The notes: generated by a model from the letters alone, not told the origin. DNA of 64,000 nucleotides from Leptospira brenneri (GCF_002812125.1 NZ_NPDQ01000004.1:310001-374000), one strand, 5' to 3'. Numbered from the stretch's first letter, positions 1 through 9,842 are shown. Program-made: numbers and translations.

Positions 1-53
1 AGCAGTACAAAAAAGAAAAAGAAATCAAATAGGAGAAGAGAAAATCGATGCAT
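1..53 (-). CDS. Partial membrane protein, N-terminus only
   Basis: An ATG on the minus strand lies one base after the stop codon of the upstream glycosyltransferase gene, and the frame stays open for 17 codons to the window edge. The readable start is MHRFSLLLFDFFFFFVL, which is strongly hydrophobic and looks like a first membrane segment. The spacing suggests translational coupling to the gene before it, so this is probably the next gene of the rml operon. A DPM-like GT2 followed by a polytopic membrane protein is a common pairing, but function cannot be assigned from 17 residues. Confidence 0.5.
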   Translation of the reverse strand, partial: MHRFSLLLFDFFFFFVL

Positions 54-54
54 T

Positions 55-849
55 TTAAAGCCAGTTGGCAGTTTTTGGAATGTATTTCTCTGGCATAGAG
101 TTATGAAAGAAACTCTTTTTACTCACGAAAAGATTGAAGTACAAAATATGACGTAAAGCTGCAACTCCGTCTTTCCACGTAATTTTTTTTCCTTCTAAAT
201 AATTTCTTGGATAATAAGAAATGGGAAACTCTTGCACTCTAATTTTAAGCCGAGCTAATTTTGCAGTAATCTCAGGTTCAAAACCAAATCTTTTTGATTC
301 CAAATTAATATTCTGTACTATCTCAGCTTTAAATGCTTTATAACAGGTTTCCATATCAGTCAGATAAAGCCCACTTAAAAAATTAGAAAGAATTGTGAGG
401 ATTCGATTGATCAAGTAATGAAAGGTCCTATGAACCTGGCGACCGTCTTTTTTAAATCGGGAACCGAACACAACATCCGCTTTTCCTTTAGCGATCGGCT
501 CAATCAACATATGAATTTCGTCCATATCGTATTCAAAATCAGCATCTTGCACAATGATGATATTTCCTGTTGCCCCGGCAATCCCTCTATGGAGAGCAGC
601 TCCCTTCCCTTGGTTCTTTTCTTGAATTAGGATTTTATACTCAGAACGAAAACGAAATCTCTTTAGAATTTCTAAAGAATTATCTCGAGAGGCATCATCG
701 ATAAACACAAGTTCCTTTTTGGTTGGTAATTGAAGAGAATCAACCTTTGCTAAAAACTCCTCCAAATGGGAGGACTCGTTATAAATAGGAATGATTAGGG
801 AAGTTTTATTTGTCTTCTCTGAACTTATGAGATTACGTCTAGCGACCAT
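55..849 (-). CDS. Family 2 glycosyltransferase, DPM1/dolichol-phosphate-sugar synthase type
   Basis: A 264-residue GT-A glycosyltransferase. The nucleotide-sugar fold starts near residue 18 (LIIPIYNES), followed by the IDDASRDNS motif and by QDADFEYD, which carries the metal-binding DxD-like acids. These features and the absence of C-terminal membrane segments fit the DPM1/DpgS branch, which loads a sugar from a nucleotide donor onto polyprenyl phosphate at the inner face of the inner membrane. The lipid-linked sugar would then serve a GT-C membrane transferase; a membrane protein begins one base after this gene. It is the sixth gene of the rmlC-led operon. The sugar is unknown. Confidence 0.85.
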   Translation of the reverse strand: MVARRNLISSEKTNKTSLIIPIYNESSHLEEFLAKVDSLQLPTKKELVFIDDASRDNSLEILKRFRFRSEYKILIQEKNQGKGAALHRGIAGATGNIIIVQDADFEYDMDEIHMLIEPIAKGKADVVFGSRFKKDGRQVHRTFHYLINRILTILSNFLSGLYLTDMETCYKAFKAEIVQNINLESKRFGFEPEITAKLARLKIRVQEFPISYYPRNYLEGKKITWKDGVAALRHILYFNLFVSKKSFFHNSMPEKYIPKTANWL

Positions 850-921
850 AGTTAGTATCTAGGAATTATACTGATAAATGAAAGTCAAGCGGTAAAAGGA
901 AATCCTTGATATCACCTATGG

Positions 922-1683
922 CTATTTATTTCTATACTTCCGGAGACCCATAAACCCATGAATGATGGTAAGAAATAAGGCATAAAATGTAGGTAATTTT
1001 TCACGGTTTTTTAACATTCTAAAATGTGCTAACATCACTTTTTTCTTGTTAGATGTCGCTGCCCCTCGCCTGACTCGGTACCGAGCCAAAATTTCAGAAC
1101 TAGCGTAAGCAAGTTTCCCATCTCTAAGTATATCAAGCCAAAGTGCATAATCATCTCGCAAACTTTTCAAACTTGGGTCAAAATATTTCTTTCCCACGCT
1201 TGGTACATGGTAAATCGCAGTGAGTAAACCCACTCGATTGTAATGTAACAAATTCCGGTAAGAATATTTCTCTGATTTTACCAAAAAAGGTTCACAAAAC
1301 TCAAATCCATTTTCATCAATGATTCGGTAGGAAGCAAAGGAAAAAGCAGAATGATTTTTTTCCATAAAGGGGATCATAACTTCTAAAAAATTAGGTTCCC
1401 ATAAATCATCCGCATCCAAAAAAGCAATAAACTCACCCTTTGCTAACTGAATTCCAGTATTTCTAGTGTCTGCTGATCCAGAATTCTTCTCTTTAGCAAT
1501 AAACTGTATCCGCGAGTCCGAAGCAGCGATTTCTGCAGCTAACTTCGCAGTATCGTCTTTGGAACAGTCATCGACAAGAAGCAATTCCCAATCCTTATAA
1601 TTTTGTCTTTTTAGTGAATTCACAGATTCCTCTAGATAAGGAACTGCATTATAAGCAGGCATGATAACAGAAACTTTGGGCAT
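922..1683 (-). CDS. Family 2 glycosyltransferase
   Basis: A 253-residue GT-A transferase with the usual start (VSVIMPAYNAVPYLEESV), DDCSKDDT near residue 38 and FLDADDLWEPNF near residue 88, which supplies the DxD metal-binding motif. The short basic C-terminus has no clear membrane helix, so the enzyme probably works at the cytoplasmic membrane face on lipid-linked oligosaccharide. It follows rmlD in the rhamnose operon, which makes a rhamnosyltransferase role possible, but the sequence does not fix donor or acceptor. The start is a clear ATG preceded by 98 bases of AT-rich spacer. Confidence 0.87.
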   Translation of the reverse strand: MPKVSVIMPAYNAVPYLEESVNSLKRQNYKDWELLLVDDCSKDDTAKLAAEIAASDSRIQFIAKEKNSGSADTRNTGIQLAKGEFIAFLDADDLWEPNFLEVMIPFMEKNHSAFSFASYRIIDENGFEFCEPFLVKSEKYSYRNLLHYNRVGLLTAIYHVPSVGKKYFDPSLKSLRDDYALWLDILRDGKLAYASSEILARYRVRRGAATSNKKKVMLAHFRMLKNREKLPTFYALFLTIIHGFMGLRKYRNK

Positions 1684-1781
1684 AAAATTAACTACACTTT
1701 AAAGGGATTATTATTATTTAAAGAAAAATACAAGATAAAAGGGAAAAGAGTATCTAGGACCTAATTTAATTTAGTTAAAAA

Positions 1782-2648
1782 CTAACTACCCTTCTTGACC
1801 TCTTCCACTAATTGATGTAACCTTTCTCTCCAGTGGACATTCATAAAATTAAAATTTTCTCTAAACTTCTTTTTACTTAAAACACTATAAGAAGGACGCC
1901 TTGCATCTGTTGGATAGTCCTCTGTCGCAATAGGTATAACATGACAATTATAACCAAATTTATTCACGATCTCATAGGCAAAGTCATACCAACTTGCTAT
2001 TCCTTCGTTTGAAAAATGAAATATCCCAGATTGTTTAGAGTTTGCTGCAAGTAAACAAACCTTTGCTAAGTCACCTGCCCAGGTTGGTGTTCCAATTTGA
2101 TCATCAATCACTTTAAGGTTTTCTCTTTCTTTAGCCAATCGGTGAATCGTATTAAAGAAGTTTTTTCCAAATTTAGAATAAACCCATGAAGTCCGAATAA
2201 TGATAGAATCAGGATTCATATCCAGAATCTCGTCCTCACCTAAGGATTTTGTTTTACCATAGACAGATATTGGATTTTTGAAATCAGCTTCCTGATAAGG
2301 CCTAGAATGATTACCGTCGAAAACAAAATCAGTTGAAACATGAACGAATTTTGCACCTACGGATTTAGCATAACTTGCCAACTTCTTCGGAGCTTCAACA
2401 TTGACGAACCGCGCATTCAGCTCATCTTTTTCAGCCAAATCGACAGCCGTATAAGCAGCACCATTAATAATAGCAAATAAATCAGGGAAAAGAGTTTTAG
2501 AAAAAAAATTTTGAATGCTCGTTTCCGACGATAAATCTAAAACTGATCGATCTACAAATTCGAAACTGTATTCTGTTTCTGCCAGAGAAAGCAGGCTAAG
2601 TTCATTACCCAATTGACCAGTCGAACCAGTAACAAGAATTCTTTTCAT
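1782..2648 (-). CDS. rmlD: dTDP-4-dehydrorhamnose reductase
   Basis: RmlD reduces dTDP-4-keto-L-rhamnose to dTDP-L-rhamnose with NAD(P)H, the last step of dTDP-rhamnose synthesis. The 288-residue protein is normal for the family. The Rossmann motif TGSTGQLG is at residues 7-14, STDFVFDG lies near residue 105, and the catalytic YGKTK (Tyr-x3-Lys) lies near residue 130. It follows rmlA by 17 bases and completes the four-gene rml set, so a full dTDP-L-rhamnose pathway is encoded in one operon. Confidence 0.95.
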   Translation of the reverse strand: MKRILVTGSTGQLGNELSLLSLAETEYSFEFVDRSVLDLSSETSIQNFFSKTLFPDLFAIINGAAYTAVDLAEKDELNARFVNVEAPKKLASYAKSVGAKFVHVSTDFVFDGNHSRPYQEADFKNPISVYGKTKSLGEDEILDMNPDSIIIRTSWVYSKFGKNFFNTIHRLAKERENLKVIDDQIGTPTWAGDLAKVCLLAANSKQSGIFHFSNEGIASWYDFAYEIVNKFGYNCHVIPIATEDYPTDARRPSYSVLSKKKFRENFNFMNVHWRERLHQLVEEVKKGS

Positions 2649-2665
2649 ATGGTATATCTCAAATA

Positions 2666-3544
2666 CTAATAAATTGTTTCATTTAGGATTCGAATCAAAT
2701 ACTGCCCGTACCCATTTTTCTTGAGTGGTTCAGCTAGTTTTTCCAACTCACCTCTGGATATATATCCTTTACGGTAGGCAATTTCTTCAGGGCAAGCAAT
2801 CTTTAAACCTTGGCGCCTTTCAACTGTTTCTACGAAAGTGGATGCCTCTAAAAGAGATTCATGAGTTCCAGTATCAAGCCATGCGTAACCTCTTCCCATC
2901 AGCTGAACGTCTAAGATCCCTTTTTCTAAGTATATCTTATTTAAATCTGTGATTTCTAGCTCACCTCTTTTGGAGGGTTTTACTTGCTTTGCGTATTCAA
3001 CTACATTCGCATCATAAAAATAAAGGCCAGTGACAGCATAACTACTTTTAGGTTTAGCAGGCTTTTCTTCAATAGAAACTGCTTTTCTATCTTTATCAAA
3101 CTCAACAACTCCATACCGTTCAGGATCATTAACATGATATGCGAATACCGTTGCACCATTTTTTTTATGAACAGCAGCATTTAGCTGATCTTCCATTCCA
3201 TGCCCAAAAAAAATATTATCTCCAAGAATGAGAGCAGCAGGTTCGCCTCCATTCAGAAATTTCTCTCCAATTAAAAAAGCTTGTGCTAATCCATCAGGTG
3301 AAGGCTGTACTTCAAATGTAAGCGAAATTCCCCACTGAGATCCATCACCTAACATCTCTTTAAATAGAGGTGTTGATTCTGGTGTTGAAATGATTAAAAT
3401 TTCTTTTATTCCAGCCAGCATAAGCGTACTCAACGGATAATAAATCATTGGTTTGTCATATATTGGCAAAAGTTGTTTACTCACAACCTTTGTTACCGGA
3501 TAGAGACGAGTCCCGGAACCTCCGGCCAAAATAATTCCTTTCAT
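2666..3544 (-). CDS. rmlA: Glucose-1-phosphate thymidylyltransferase
   Basis: RmlA joins dTTP and glucose-1-phosphate to dTDP-glucose, the committed step to dTDP-rhamnose. The 292-residue protein has the signature [15 protein letters not shown] at its N-terminus, [17 protein letters not shown] near residue 23, LGDNIFFG near residue 107 and EEKP near residue 160, all typical. The ATG overlaps the rmlB stop by one base (TAATG), so the two are translationally coupled. Confidence 0.96.
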   Translation of the reverse strand: MKGIILAGGSGTRLYPVTKVVSKQLLPIYDKPMIYYPLSTLMLAGIKEILIISTPESTPLFKEMLGDGSQWGISLTFEVQPSPDGLAQAFLIGEKFLNGGEPAALILGDNIFFGHGMEDQLNAAVHKKNGATVFAYHVNDPERYGVVEFDKDRKAVSIEEKPAKPKSSYAVTGLYFYDANVVEYAKQVKPSKRGELEITDLNKIYLEKGILDVQLMGRGYAWLDTGTHESLLEASTFVETVERRQGLKIACPEEIAYRKGYISRGELEKLAEPLKKNGYGQYLIRILNETIY

Positions 3545-4602
3545 TAGGATTTTAATTCCTTATACTGTGATTCATAATATTTGTTATATTCTCCAGAAAG
3601 AATTTCTTCCCACCAAGACCTGTTTTCCAAAAACCAGTCAACGGTTTGTTCAATAGCCTCTTCGAATTTGTATTTTGGTTTCCAACCTAGTTCATTTTCG
3701 ATTTTGGAAGGGTCAATCGCATAACGAAAATCATGACCAGGACGATCTTTTACAAATTGAATTAGCTTTTTATGAGGTGCACCCTTTGGATTTTTTTCAT
3801 CCATTAACTCACAAATCTTGTGAACGATATCTAAATTATTTTTTTCGTTCCTTGTTCCAATATTGTAAGTTTCTCCAAACTTACCATCTCGCATAACCAA
3901 ATCAATTGCTAGACAATGATCTTTTACAAATAACCAATCTCGAATATTTTCTCCGGTTCCATAAACGGGTAAAGGTTTACCTTGAAGACAATTGAGTATC
4001 ATCAATGGAATTAGTTTTTCCGGAAAATGAAAAGGTCCATAATTATTAGAACAGTTTGTGGTAATTACTGGTAATCCGTAAGTATGAAAATAGGCACGAA
4101 CTAAATGATCAGACCCGGCTTTCGAAGCAGAATATGGCGAATTGGGAGCATAAGGAGTTTTTTCTGTGAAGGCTCCATCTTCACCTAAAGATCCAAATAC
4201 CTCATCGGTAGAAACATGAAGAAAGACCCTTAACCCATTTTGCGAATATAGTTTTCTTGCAAGTTCTAACATATAAAAGCTACCCATCAAATTTGTTTTT
4301 ACAAATTCTTCAGGACCTAATATGGACCGATCGACGTGTGACTCTGCAGCAAAATGTGCAATCTCATTCACTTCGATATTTTGTAATTTTGAAAATACTT
4401 CAGACTTATCAGTTATATCGAGTTTTATAAATTCAAATCGAGGATCCCCTTTCCACTTATCTAAATTCTTTAAGTTTCCAGCATAAGTTAACTTATCAAC
4501 AACTGTGACAGTCACATCTTGATTCGCCTCAAGAATCGTATGCACAAAATTGGAACCGATAAAACCAGCGCCACCGGTAACTAAAATTTTTCTTTGTTTC
4601 AT
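3544..4602 (-). CDS. rmlB: dTDP-glucose 4,6-dehydratase
   Basis: RmlB converts dTDP-glucose to dTDP-4-keto-6-deoxyglucose with tightly bound NAD+. The 352-residue extended SDR has [11 protein letters not shown] at residues 9-19, the [10 protein letters not shown] loop that provides the catalytic Thr-Asp-Glu, and [10 protein letters not shown] with the Tyr-x3-Lys pair. Length and motif order are standard. It sits between rmlC and rmlA. Confidence 0.96.
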   Translation of the reverse strand: MKQRKILVTGGAGFIGSNFVHTILEANQDVTVTVVDKLTYAGNLKNLDKWKGDPRFEFIKLDITDKSEVFSKLQNIEVNEIAHFAAESHVDRSILGPEEFVKTNLMGSFYMLELARKLYSQNGLRVFLHVSTDEVFGSLGEDGAFTEKTPYAPNSPYSASKAGSDHLVRAYFHTYGLPVITTNCSNNYGPFHFPEKLIPLMILNCLQGKPLPVYGTGENIRDWLFVKDHCLAIDLVMRDGKFGETYNIGTRNEKNNLDIVHKICELMDEKNPKGAPHKKLIQFVKDRPGHDFRYAIDPSKIENELGWKPKYKFEEAIEQTVDWFLENRSWWEEILSGEYNKYYESQYKELKS

Positions 4603-4688
4603 ACTTAAAAATATTTATAATCCTTTATATAGGAATTCTGCTGAAGATAAAAATTGGGCTTTTATAAATCCGAATTTTGATAGTCAAT

Positions 4689-5240
4689 TCAGACAAACGG
4701 ACTAACAAAGTCTTTCAACAATGGTAATATTCTATCCTTATCCGACAAAATACAAGTTTCTGAATTGATACCCCAATCAATACCAAGGGATGGATCGTTA
4801 AACAAAATTCCACCCTCTGATTCTTTTGAGTATTCATTCGTAACTTTATATAAAAATTCAGTATTATCTTCTAAAACGAGAAAACCATGAGCAAAACCAG
4901 AAGGAACCCAAAAAATTTCGTGATTTTTTTCAGTTAAGGTCACAGCAACATGTTGTCCATAAGTCTTCGAACTTTTCCTTATGTCCACAGCAACATCTAA
5001 TACTGAACCTCGAACCACTCGCACCAACTTACCTTGGTCCATAGAGGGTGCTTGAAAATGCAAACCTCTTAAAACATTTTTATTAGATTTTGAATGATTA
5101 TCCTGTTTGAATAAACTCGGAATACCAAACTCTGCGTATTGCGAAGCCTTAAATGATTCCAAGAAAAAACCACGATCATCTCCATGAACCGTTGGAAAAA
5201 TTAATACCGGCCCAGAAATTGGAAAAACTTGAGTTTTCAT
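4689..5240 (-). CDS. rmlC: dTDP-4-dehydrorhamnose 3,5-epimerase
   Basis: RmlC epimerises dTDP-4-keto-6-deoxyglucose at C3 and C5 to the L-rhamno form. The 183-residue cupin has DDRGFFLESF near residue 22, QDNHSKSNKNVLRGLHFQ with the catalytic His near residue 61, and FWVPSGFAHGFLVLED in the second half. It is the first gene of the rml operon. An 87-base gap separates it from rmlB, and a candidate promoter lies 40-70 bases upstream of its ATG. Confidence 0.96.
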   Translation of the reverse strand: MKTQVFPISGPVLIFPTVHGDDRGFFLESFKASQYAEFGIPSLFKQDNHSKSNKNVLRGLHFQAPSMDQGKLVRVVRGSVLDVAVDIRKSSKTYGQHVAVTLTEKNHEIFWVPSGFAHGFLVLEDNTEFLYKVTNEYSKESEGGILFNDPSLGIDWGINSETCILSDKDRILPLLKDFVSPFV

Positions 5241-5281
5241 ATTTAATGTTCAATATCCGTCCTTTTACGAACGTTTCGGAC

Positions 5282-5310
5282 AGAATCTTTTCCTTAGAGT
5301 GAGATGTCAA
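5282..5310 (-). promoter_or_regulatory. Candidate promoter of the rml operon
   Basis: On the minus strand there is a perfect TTGACA at 5310-5305, a 17-base spacer, and GATTCT at 5287-5282 as a weak -10 (three of six consensus bases). Transcription would start near 5275, leaving a leader of about 35 bases before rmlC. The 5241-5399 region is divergent, so it should also hold the promoter of the plus-strand transferase; I saw no convincing one for that side. Confidence 0.4.
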
Positions 5311-5399
5311 TAGAAGAAAACAGAAGAGAATGTAGAATAAAAAGTTAACAATATTTGGTATTCAGATTACGAAACAGAAATAGAATGGATGTTATATTT

Positions 5400-6137
5400 A
5401 TGGGACCGAAAATTTCTGTGTGTATGGCAACTTATAACGGTGAAAAGTATATTACAGAACAACTAAACTCAATTCTCACACAACTTTCTGAAAATGATGA
5501 AATTATCGTATCGGATGATTCTTCAACAGATGGTACTGTCAAAATATTGCAAGAGTTTGCAGCTAACGATCCAAGGATCAAACTCTTCTTGTATCAAACA
5601 TTTAGAGACCCAATCCAAAACTTTCAAAATGCCTTAACCAAGGCCTCGGGTGATTTCATCTACTTATCTGATCAAGATGATATATGGCTTGAAAAGAAAG
5701 TAGAAACTGTTAACCAATTTCTACAAACATTTGACTTGGTTTTACATGATTCTATAGTTACCGACGAAAATTTAAATGTAACAGAACCTTCTTTTTTTAA
5801 AGTCTTTGGATCTAAAAAGGGCATACTAAAAAACGTAATTAAAAGTTCTTATTATGGTTCCTGTATGGCATTCAGAAGGAAAGTCTTAGATAATGCACTT
5901 CCCTTCCCCAAAACCAAAGAAATTGGCCAGGACTTATGGCTTGGCCTTGTCGCAGAGTTAACAGGAAAAGTCACTTTAATCGAAAAACCATTTATATATT
6001 ACCGCCGACACCAAAATACATTTACCTTAAGAGGACTCGGGGGAACAAAACGAAACATTTTCCAAATCATCAAAGGAAGGCTTGTAATGTTCCTTGAACT
6101 AACAAAGTTTTGTTGGAAAAAGTTTTTCTCTACTTAA
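5400..6137 (+). CDS. Family 2 glycosyltransferase, rhamnosyltransferase-like
   Basis: A 245-residue GT-A transferase on the plus strand, unlike its neighbours. It has ISVCMATYNGEKYI at the start, SDDSSTDGT near residue 35 and YLSDQDDIW near residue 88. The DQDD form is frequent in bacterial transferases annotated as rhamnosyl- or alpha-1,3-galactosyltransferases. I chose the ATG at 5400 because the GT2 fold begins immediately after it and GGA lies about nine bases upstream; ATG 5385 and TTG 5355 are in-frame alternatives. Its 3' end overlaps glf tail-to-tail by eight bases, which suggests insertion beside an existing gene rather than operon growth. Confidence 0.85.
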   Translation: MGPKISVCMATYNGEKYITEQLNSILTQLSENDEIIVSDDSSTDGTVKILQEFAANDPRIKLFLYQTFRDPIQNFQNALTKASGDFIYLSDQDDIWLEKKVETVNQFLQTFDLVLHDSIVTDENLNVTEPSFFKVFGSKKGILKNVIKSSYYGSCMAFRRKVLDNALPFPKTKEIGQDLWLGLVAELTGKVTLIEKPFIYYRRHQNTFTLRGLGGTKRNIFQIIKGRLVMFLELTKFCWKKFFST

Positions 6138-7272
6138 GTCTTGGTGAAATTTTGTTTTCAAAAAGTGTCAGAGCTGCATCAATTGTTTCATGCATGTCGA
6201 AGTATTTATAATCGCCGAGTCTGCCGCTAATAAATACATTGTTTAGCCCTTCAGCCTCTTTCCGATAATCCTTCACCAACTCCGTGTTCTTTTTGTCATT
6301 GATAGGATAATATGGATTTGATCCATCATCCAGTGATGAAAATTCCTTAATTGTTAATGTCGAATTTCCATAAGTGCGTTCTGGATGTAGATGCCTTGGC
6401 TCATGAATTCTAGTAAATGGAACAGTCTCTTCCGCATAATTCATAACAGAAGTTCCCTGAAAGTCATCATAAGGATGTGACTCTTTTTCAAAACGAAGGG
6501 TTCTATATTCTAGTTTGCCAAACTTATAATCAAAGTATTGATCAATTGGACCACTATAGATTAAGATTTTATCTGTTGGGATCTGATCTTTAATATCAAA
6601 AAAATTAGTATTCAAAACGGTAGTGATTAGAGGATTAGATAACATTTTTTCAAAAATTTTCCCATAACCGTCTTTAGGAATCCCTTGCCAACGACTATAA
6701 TAATAGCTCTCATTATAGTTCTTTCTAATTGGTAGTCTATTTAATATAAATTCCGGTAAATCTTTTGGATCTTTATTCCATTGTTTTTTTGTATATCCTT
6801 TTATAAAAGCCTCATACAAAGGACGCCCAATCAAAGAAATTGCTTTTTCTTCAAAATTTGCCGGGGGATGATCAAATTTATCTTTTGCTTTTTCTTTTTC
6901 CAAAAAACCATCTACTTCGAAAGGTTTTAAGTTTAATCCATAATATTGATTGATTGTTTCCAAATTAATCGGCATTTGGTAGACTTTATTTTTAAAAGTA
7001 GTAAGAACTTGATGATAATAATTATTAAACTCAGTAAACTTTTGGATATAATCCCATACTTTTTGGTTTGATGTATGGAAGATATGAGTTCCATACGTAT
7101 GAAACTCAATGCCGGTTTCTGGATCAATTTCAGAGTAACAGTTCCCACCGATATGACTTCTTTTTTCGATAACTAAAACAGGTTTTTTTAATTCAGAAGC
7201 AACTCTTTCGGCAATGACGGAACCAAAAAAACCCGATCCAACGATAACAGCAGAATATTTTGAAAAATCCAT
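6130..7272 (-). CDS. glf: UDP-galactopyranose mutase
   Basis: Glf is an FAD enzyme that interconverts UDP-galactopyranose and UDP-galactofuranose in the cytoplasm. The 380-residue protein has the FAD-binding start VIVGSGFFGSVIAERVA, the family motif RSHIGGNCY near residue 38, TYGTHIFHTSN near residue 58, and the late RLGDYKYFDMHETIDAAL motif. Length is typical. It implies galactofuranose in the polysaccharide. The gene appears monocistronic, flanked by plus-strand genes on both sides, with its own candidate promoter. Confidence 0.95.
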   Translation of the reverse strand: MDFSKYSAVIVGSGFFGSVIAERVASELKKPVLVIEKRSHIGGNCYSEIDPETGIEFHTYGTHIFHTSNQKVWDYIQKFTEFNNYYHQVLTTFKNKVYQMPINLETINQYYGLNLKPFEVDGFLEKEKAKDKFDHPPANFEEKAISLIGRPLYEAFIKGYTKKQWNKDPKDLPEFILNRLPIRKNYNESYYYSRWQGIPKDGYGKIFEKMLSNPLITTVLNTNFFDIKDQIPTDKILIYSGPIDQYFDYKFGKLEYRTLRFEKESHPYDDFQGTSVMNYAEETVPFTRIHEPRHLHPERTYGNSTLTIKEFSSLDDGSNPYYPINDKKNTELVKDYRKEAEGLNNVFISGRLGDYKYFDMHETIDAALTLFENKISPRLK

Positions 7273-7283
7273 AAAGTATTATT

Positions 7284-7316
7284 TGAACTATAATAAGTTC
7301 AGCATCCCATTTTCAA
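7284..7316 (-). promoter_or_regulatory. Candidate glf promoter with palindrome over the spacer and -10
   Basis: On the minus strand TTGAAA (7316-7311), an 18-base spacer and TATAGT (7292-7287) make a plausible promoter just upstream of the glf ATG. A perfect inverted repeat TGAACT-N6-AGTTCA spans 7284-7301 and overlaps the -10. It could be an operator or chance in AT-rich DNA. The very short predicted leader is a reason for caution. Confidence 0.33.
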
Positions 7317-7399
7317 TTTATTTTTCTTAATTTACACAAAACACTTTACATAAGTTTGGTTAATCATTTTCAATAAAAGACGAAAGAACTGAATATCCA

Positions 7400-8329
7400 A
7401 TGATAAAGCTAGAGAAGAAAAAAACCAAAATTTTGTTTAAGGAATTTCTATTAAAAATAATATTCCGAATACATCGCTTCAATCTATTCAAAACTTTATT
7501 TTTACAAGAAAATCCAGAGATATTCATCAACGAAAATTTCCACGAAAAACAAAATGAACGGTTGGTATTATTTTCTACCTTTAACATAAAAGGCAAAGTA
7601 ACCAAAAACCTGAAATTCTATCTAAAAAATCTCTACGAACTTGGTTCCGATATCGTATTGGTAGATACATCCCCTATCTCACTTCCGCAAGAAATTGAAT
7701 CAATCAAGCCGTATATAAAACATTACATTTGGCGGCAAAATATTGGATATGATTTTGGTTCCTGGAAGGTCGGATTACAAGAAACAAAAGGCTGGGAGGA
7801 ATACAATCAAATCGTCGTAACAAACGACAGTATTTATGGGCCAATACATTCATTAAGACCAATTTTCGAAAAGTTTCAAACTACAGATTTTGATGTTTGG
7901 GGTTTAACCGATTCCTATGAATTTGAACATCATATCATGAGTTATTTTTTGGTATTCGAAAGCTCAGTAGTCAGATCAGAATCATTCAAAAGATTTTGGG
8001 ACAGTCTCTGTTATTATCCCACACGGTTTAAAAAACTACTAATCCTTGCATACGAAGTCGGTGGAACAAAATACTGGGTTTCTAATGGATTTAAAGTTGG
8101 TTCTTATATAGAATATAAGAACCTAAATCCAAATATTAATCCAAGCTACTATATTAACCCTACGCACATATATTGGGATAAAATTATCAAAAACTATGCA
8201 TTTCCATTTTTAAAACGCGACCTAGTGAAAGAATTAATTACAAAAGATTTAACCAACGAACTCGAAGTGCTTCTGGAAACTAACCAATATTATCGTTTAG
8301 AAAATATTGATTTAATCTCCAAATCATAG
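7400..8329 (+). CDS. RgpF-like rhamnan synthesis protein F family
   Basis: A 309-residue plus-strand protein resembling the rhamnan synthesis F (RgpF) family, whose members take part in rhamnose-glucose polysaccharide assembly and are thought to be glycosyltransferases. Visible family features are the block around YIWRQNIGYDFGSWKVGL (residues 110-130), the following VTNDSIYGPIHSL, and WGLTDSYEFEHHIMSYFLVF. There are no obvious membrane helices. It sits alone between glf and an FAD oxidoreductase gene that converges on it with a four-base gap. A rhamnosyl role would fit the nearby rml genes but is inferred. Confidence 0.75.
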   Translation: MIKLEKKKTKILFKEFLLKIIFRIHRFNLFKTLFLQENPEIFINENFHEKQNERLVLFSTFNIKGKVTKNLKFYLKNLYELGSDIVLVDTSPISLPQEIESIKPYIKHYIWRQNIGYDFGSWKVGLQETKGWEEYNQIVVTNDSIYGPIHSLRPIFEKFQTTDFDVWGLTDSYEFEHHIMSYFLVFESSVVRSESFKRFWDSLCYYPTRFKKLLILAYEVGGTKYWVSNGFKVGSYIEYKNLNPNINPSYYINPTHIYWDKIIKNYAFPFLKRDLVKELITKDLTNELEVLLETNQYYRLENIDLISKS

Positions 8330-8333
8330 CGGA

Positions 8334-9818
8334 TTAAACTTTTAAAGGGACTAATCTTTCTTCGATATTCTCTCTTCCTATTTCCCCACTTTCGTGATAC
8401 TCTGCATCCTGATTCACATTCCATACATCAAATACAGTTCTATCTGCTACTATGTTTTCTACAGTTAGCATTGCAGTCATCATTGCATGATCCTGATTAT
8501 TGTATTTATGCATTCCATTCCTTCCCACTAGATGAAGATTATGAAACTTACCTTGAATTTCTGCCTTTAATACATCTATATGATCTTGGTAAACATCATC
8601 GTAAACTGGGTAAGCTTTTTTCTGACGAACAACAAAACCCTCTTTAATGTCTTCAAGTTTTGTTAATCCAAGTTTTACCACTTCCTTCTTTGCTAGGTTT
8701 ACCAATTCTTCATCAGTAGATGACCAAAGACCATCACCTTCAAAACAAAAATACTCCAAGCCATAACAATTATAAGCTGGATCCGGTACCATCTCTGGTG
8801 ACCAACTCTTAAAATTTTGAATTCTTCCGACTTTTACCGATGGATCATGAATATAAATCCAGTTATCGTCAAAAATATCTTTTTCCGTGACAACAAGGGC
8901 AACTGTCAAAAAATCCCGATACCGAAGGGAATTTGCAGAACTAAGCGCTTGAGGTGAAACCATTGGCTTTTTAATCGCATGAAACAATTCTCGAATTGGT
9001 GCTGACGAAATCACATGTTCAGCTTCAAAAACTTCAGTTTTTCCTGTTTTATTTTGTGAATGAATTTTCCAGGATTGGCCATCTAATTCTAGTTGCGTGA
9101 CTAGGTTTCCCATTTTAATTTCGCCACCCATTTCTTGAATCTTAGATGCGCAAGCTTCCCACATCATCCCAGGACCCTTTCTTGGATATCTAAATGAATC
9201 AATCAGAGTTTTGATCATCTTTGATTTATCTTTAACCTTTGACTTAGGCTTGATAGCATTCCAAATGGCGGAATATAAAGACAGCCCCTTAATCCTTTGA
9301 GCTGCCCAATCTGCGGAAATATCCTTTGTATCCATTCCCCAAACCTTTTCTGTGTAGGTTTTAAAGAATATGGAAAAGAGTCTTTTTCCAAATTGATTGG
9401 TCACCCAATCCTCAAAATTCTTAGGATCATTAACGGGGAAAATACTGGCCTTAAGATAAGACAATACACAAAGAATGGATTCAAATATACCTAAATTAAA
9501 CAAAGCCTCAAAAGCTTTTAACGGATATGCATAAAATTTATTATTATAATATATTCTAGACGAGCGCGGTCTATCTAACATATCGTTAGGCAAAATTTCA
9601 GTCCAGAAATCTTCAACTTCCTTTGATTTAGAAAAAAATCTATGCCCGCCTATATCAAAATAGAATCCTTTGATGGATTCAGTACGCGAAATCCCGCCTA
9701 CATACTTCGCATCTGCTTCTAAAATGGTTACATTGAATCCTTTCTTTGCTAATAAATAACCTGATGTTAGCCCAGCAGGACCAGCACCAATAATCACAAT
9801 TCTCTTAGTAAATCCCAT
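8334..9818 (-). CDS. FAD-dependent NAD(P)-binding amine-oxidase/UGM-like oxidoreductase
   Basis: A 494-residue flavoprotein with the dinucleotide-binding start IVIIGAGPAGLTSGYLLA, EADAKYVGGISRTES near residue 38, and the C-terminal block LVGRNGMHKYNNQDHAMMTA that closes the FAD site. The family includes protoporphyrinogen-oxidase-like and UDP-galactopyranose-mutase-like proteins often found in surface-polysaccharide loci with no fixed reaction. It is distinct from the true Glf at 6.1-7.3 kb. It precedes no gene closely on its strand; the membrane protein at 9843 lies 24 bases upstream and probably shares its transcript. Substrate unknown. Confidence 0.75.
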   Translation of the reverse strand: MGFTKRIVIIGAGPAGLTSGYLLAKKGFNVTILEADAKYVGGISRTESIKGFYFDIGGHRFFSKSKEVEDFWTEILPNDMLDRPRSSRIYYNNKFYAYPLKAFEALFNLGIFESILCVLSYLKASIFPVNDPKNFEDWVTNQFGKRLFSIFFKTYTEKVWGMDTKDISADWAAQRIKGLSLYSAIWNAIKPKSKVKDKSKMIKTLIDSFRYPRKGPGMMWEACASKIQEMGGEIKMGNLVTQLELDGQSWKIHSQNKTGKTEVFEAEHVISSAPIRELFHAIKKPMVSPQALSSANSLRYRDFLTVALVVTEKDIFDDNWIYIHDPSVKVGRIQNFKSWSPEMVPDPAYNCYGLEYFCFEGDGLWSSTDEELVNLAKKEVVKLGLTKLEDIKEGFVVRQKKAYPVYDDVYQDHIDVLKAEIQGKFHNLHLVGRNGMHKYNNQDHAMMTAMLTVENIVADRTVFDVWNVNQDAEYHESGEIGRENIEERLVPLKV

Positions 9819-9842
9819 CTAATTTCCTTAAACAATTTAACT

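Noticed and set aside
1771..1785. TTAGTT-AAA-AACTAA hairpin at the end of rmlD as a terminator
   Set aside because: The stem is six pairs, AT-rich, overlaps the stop codon and has no U-run.
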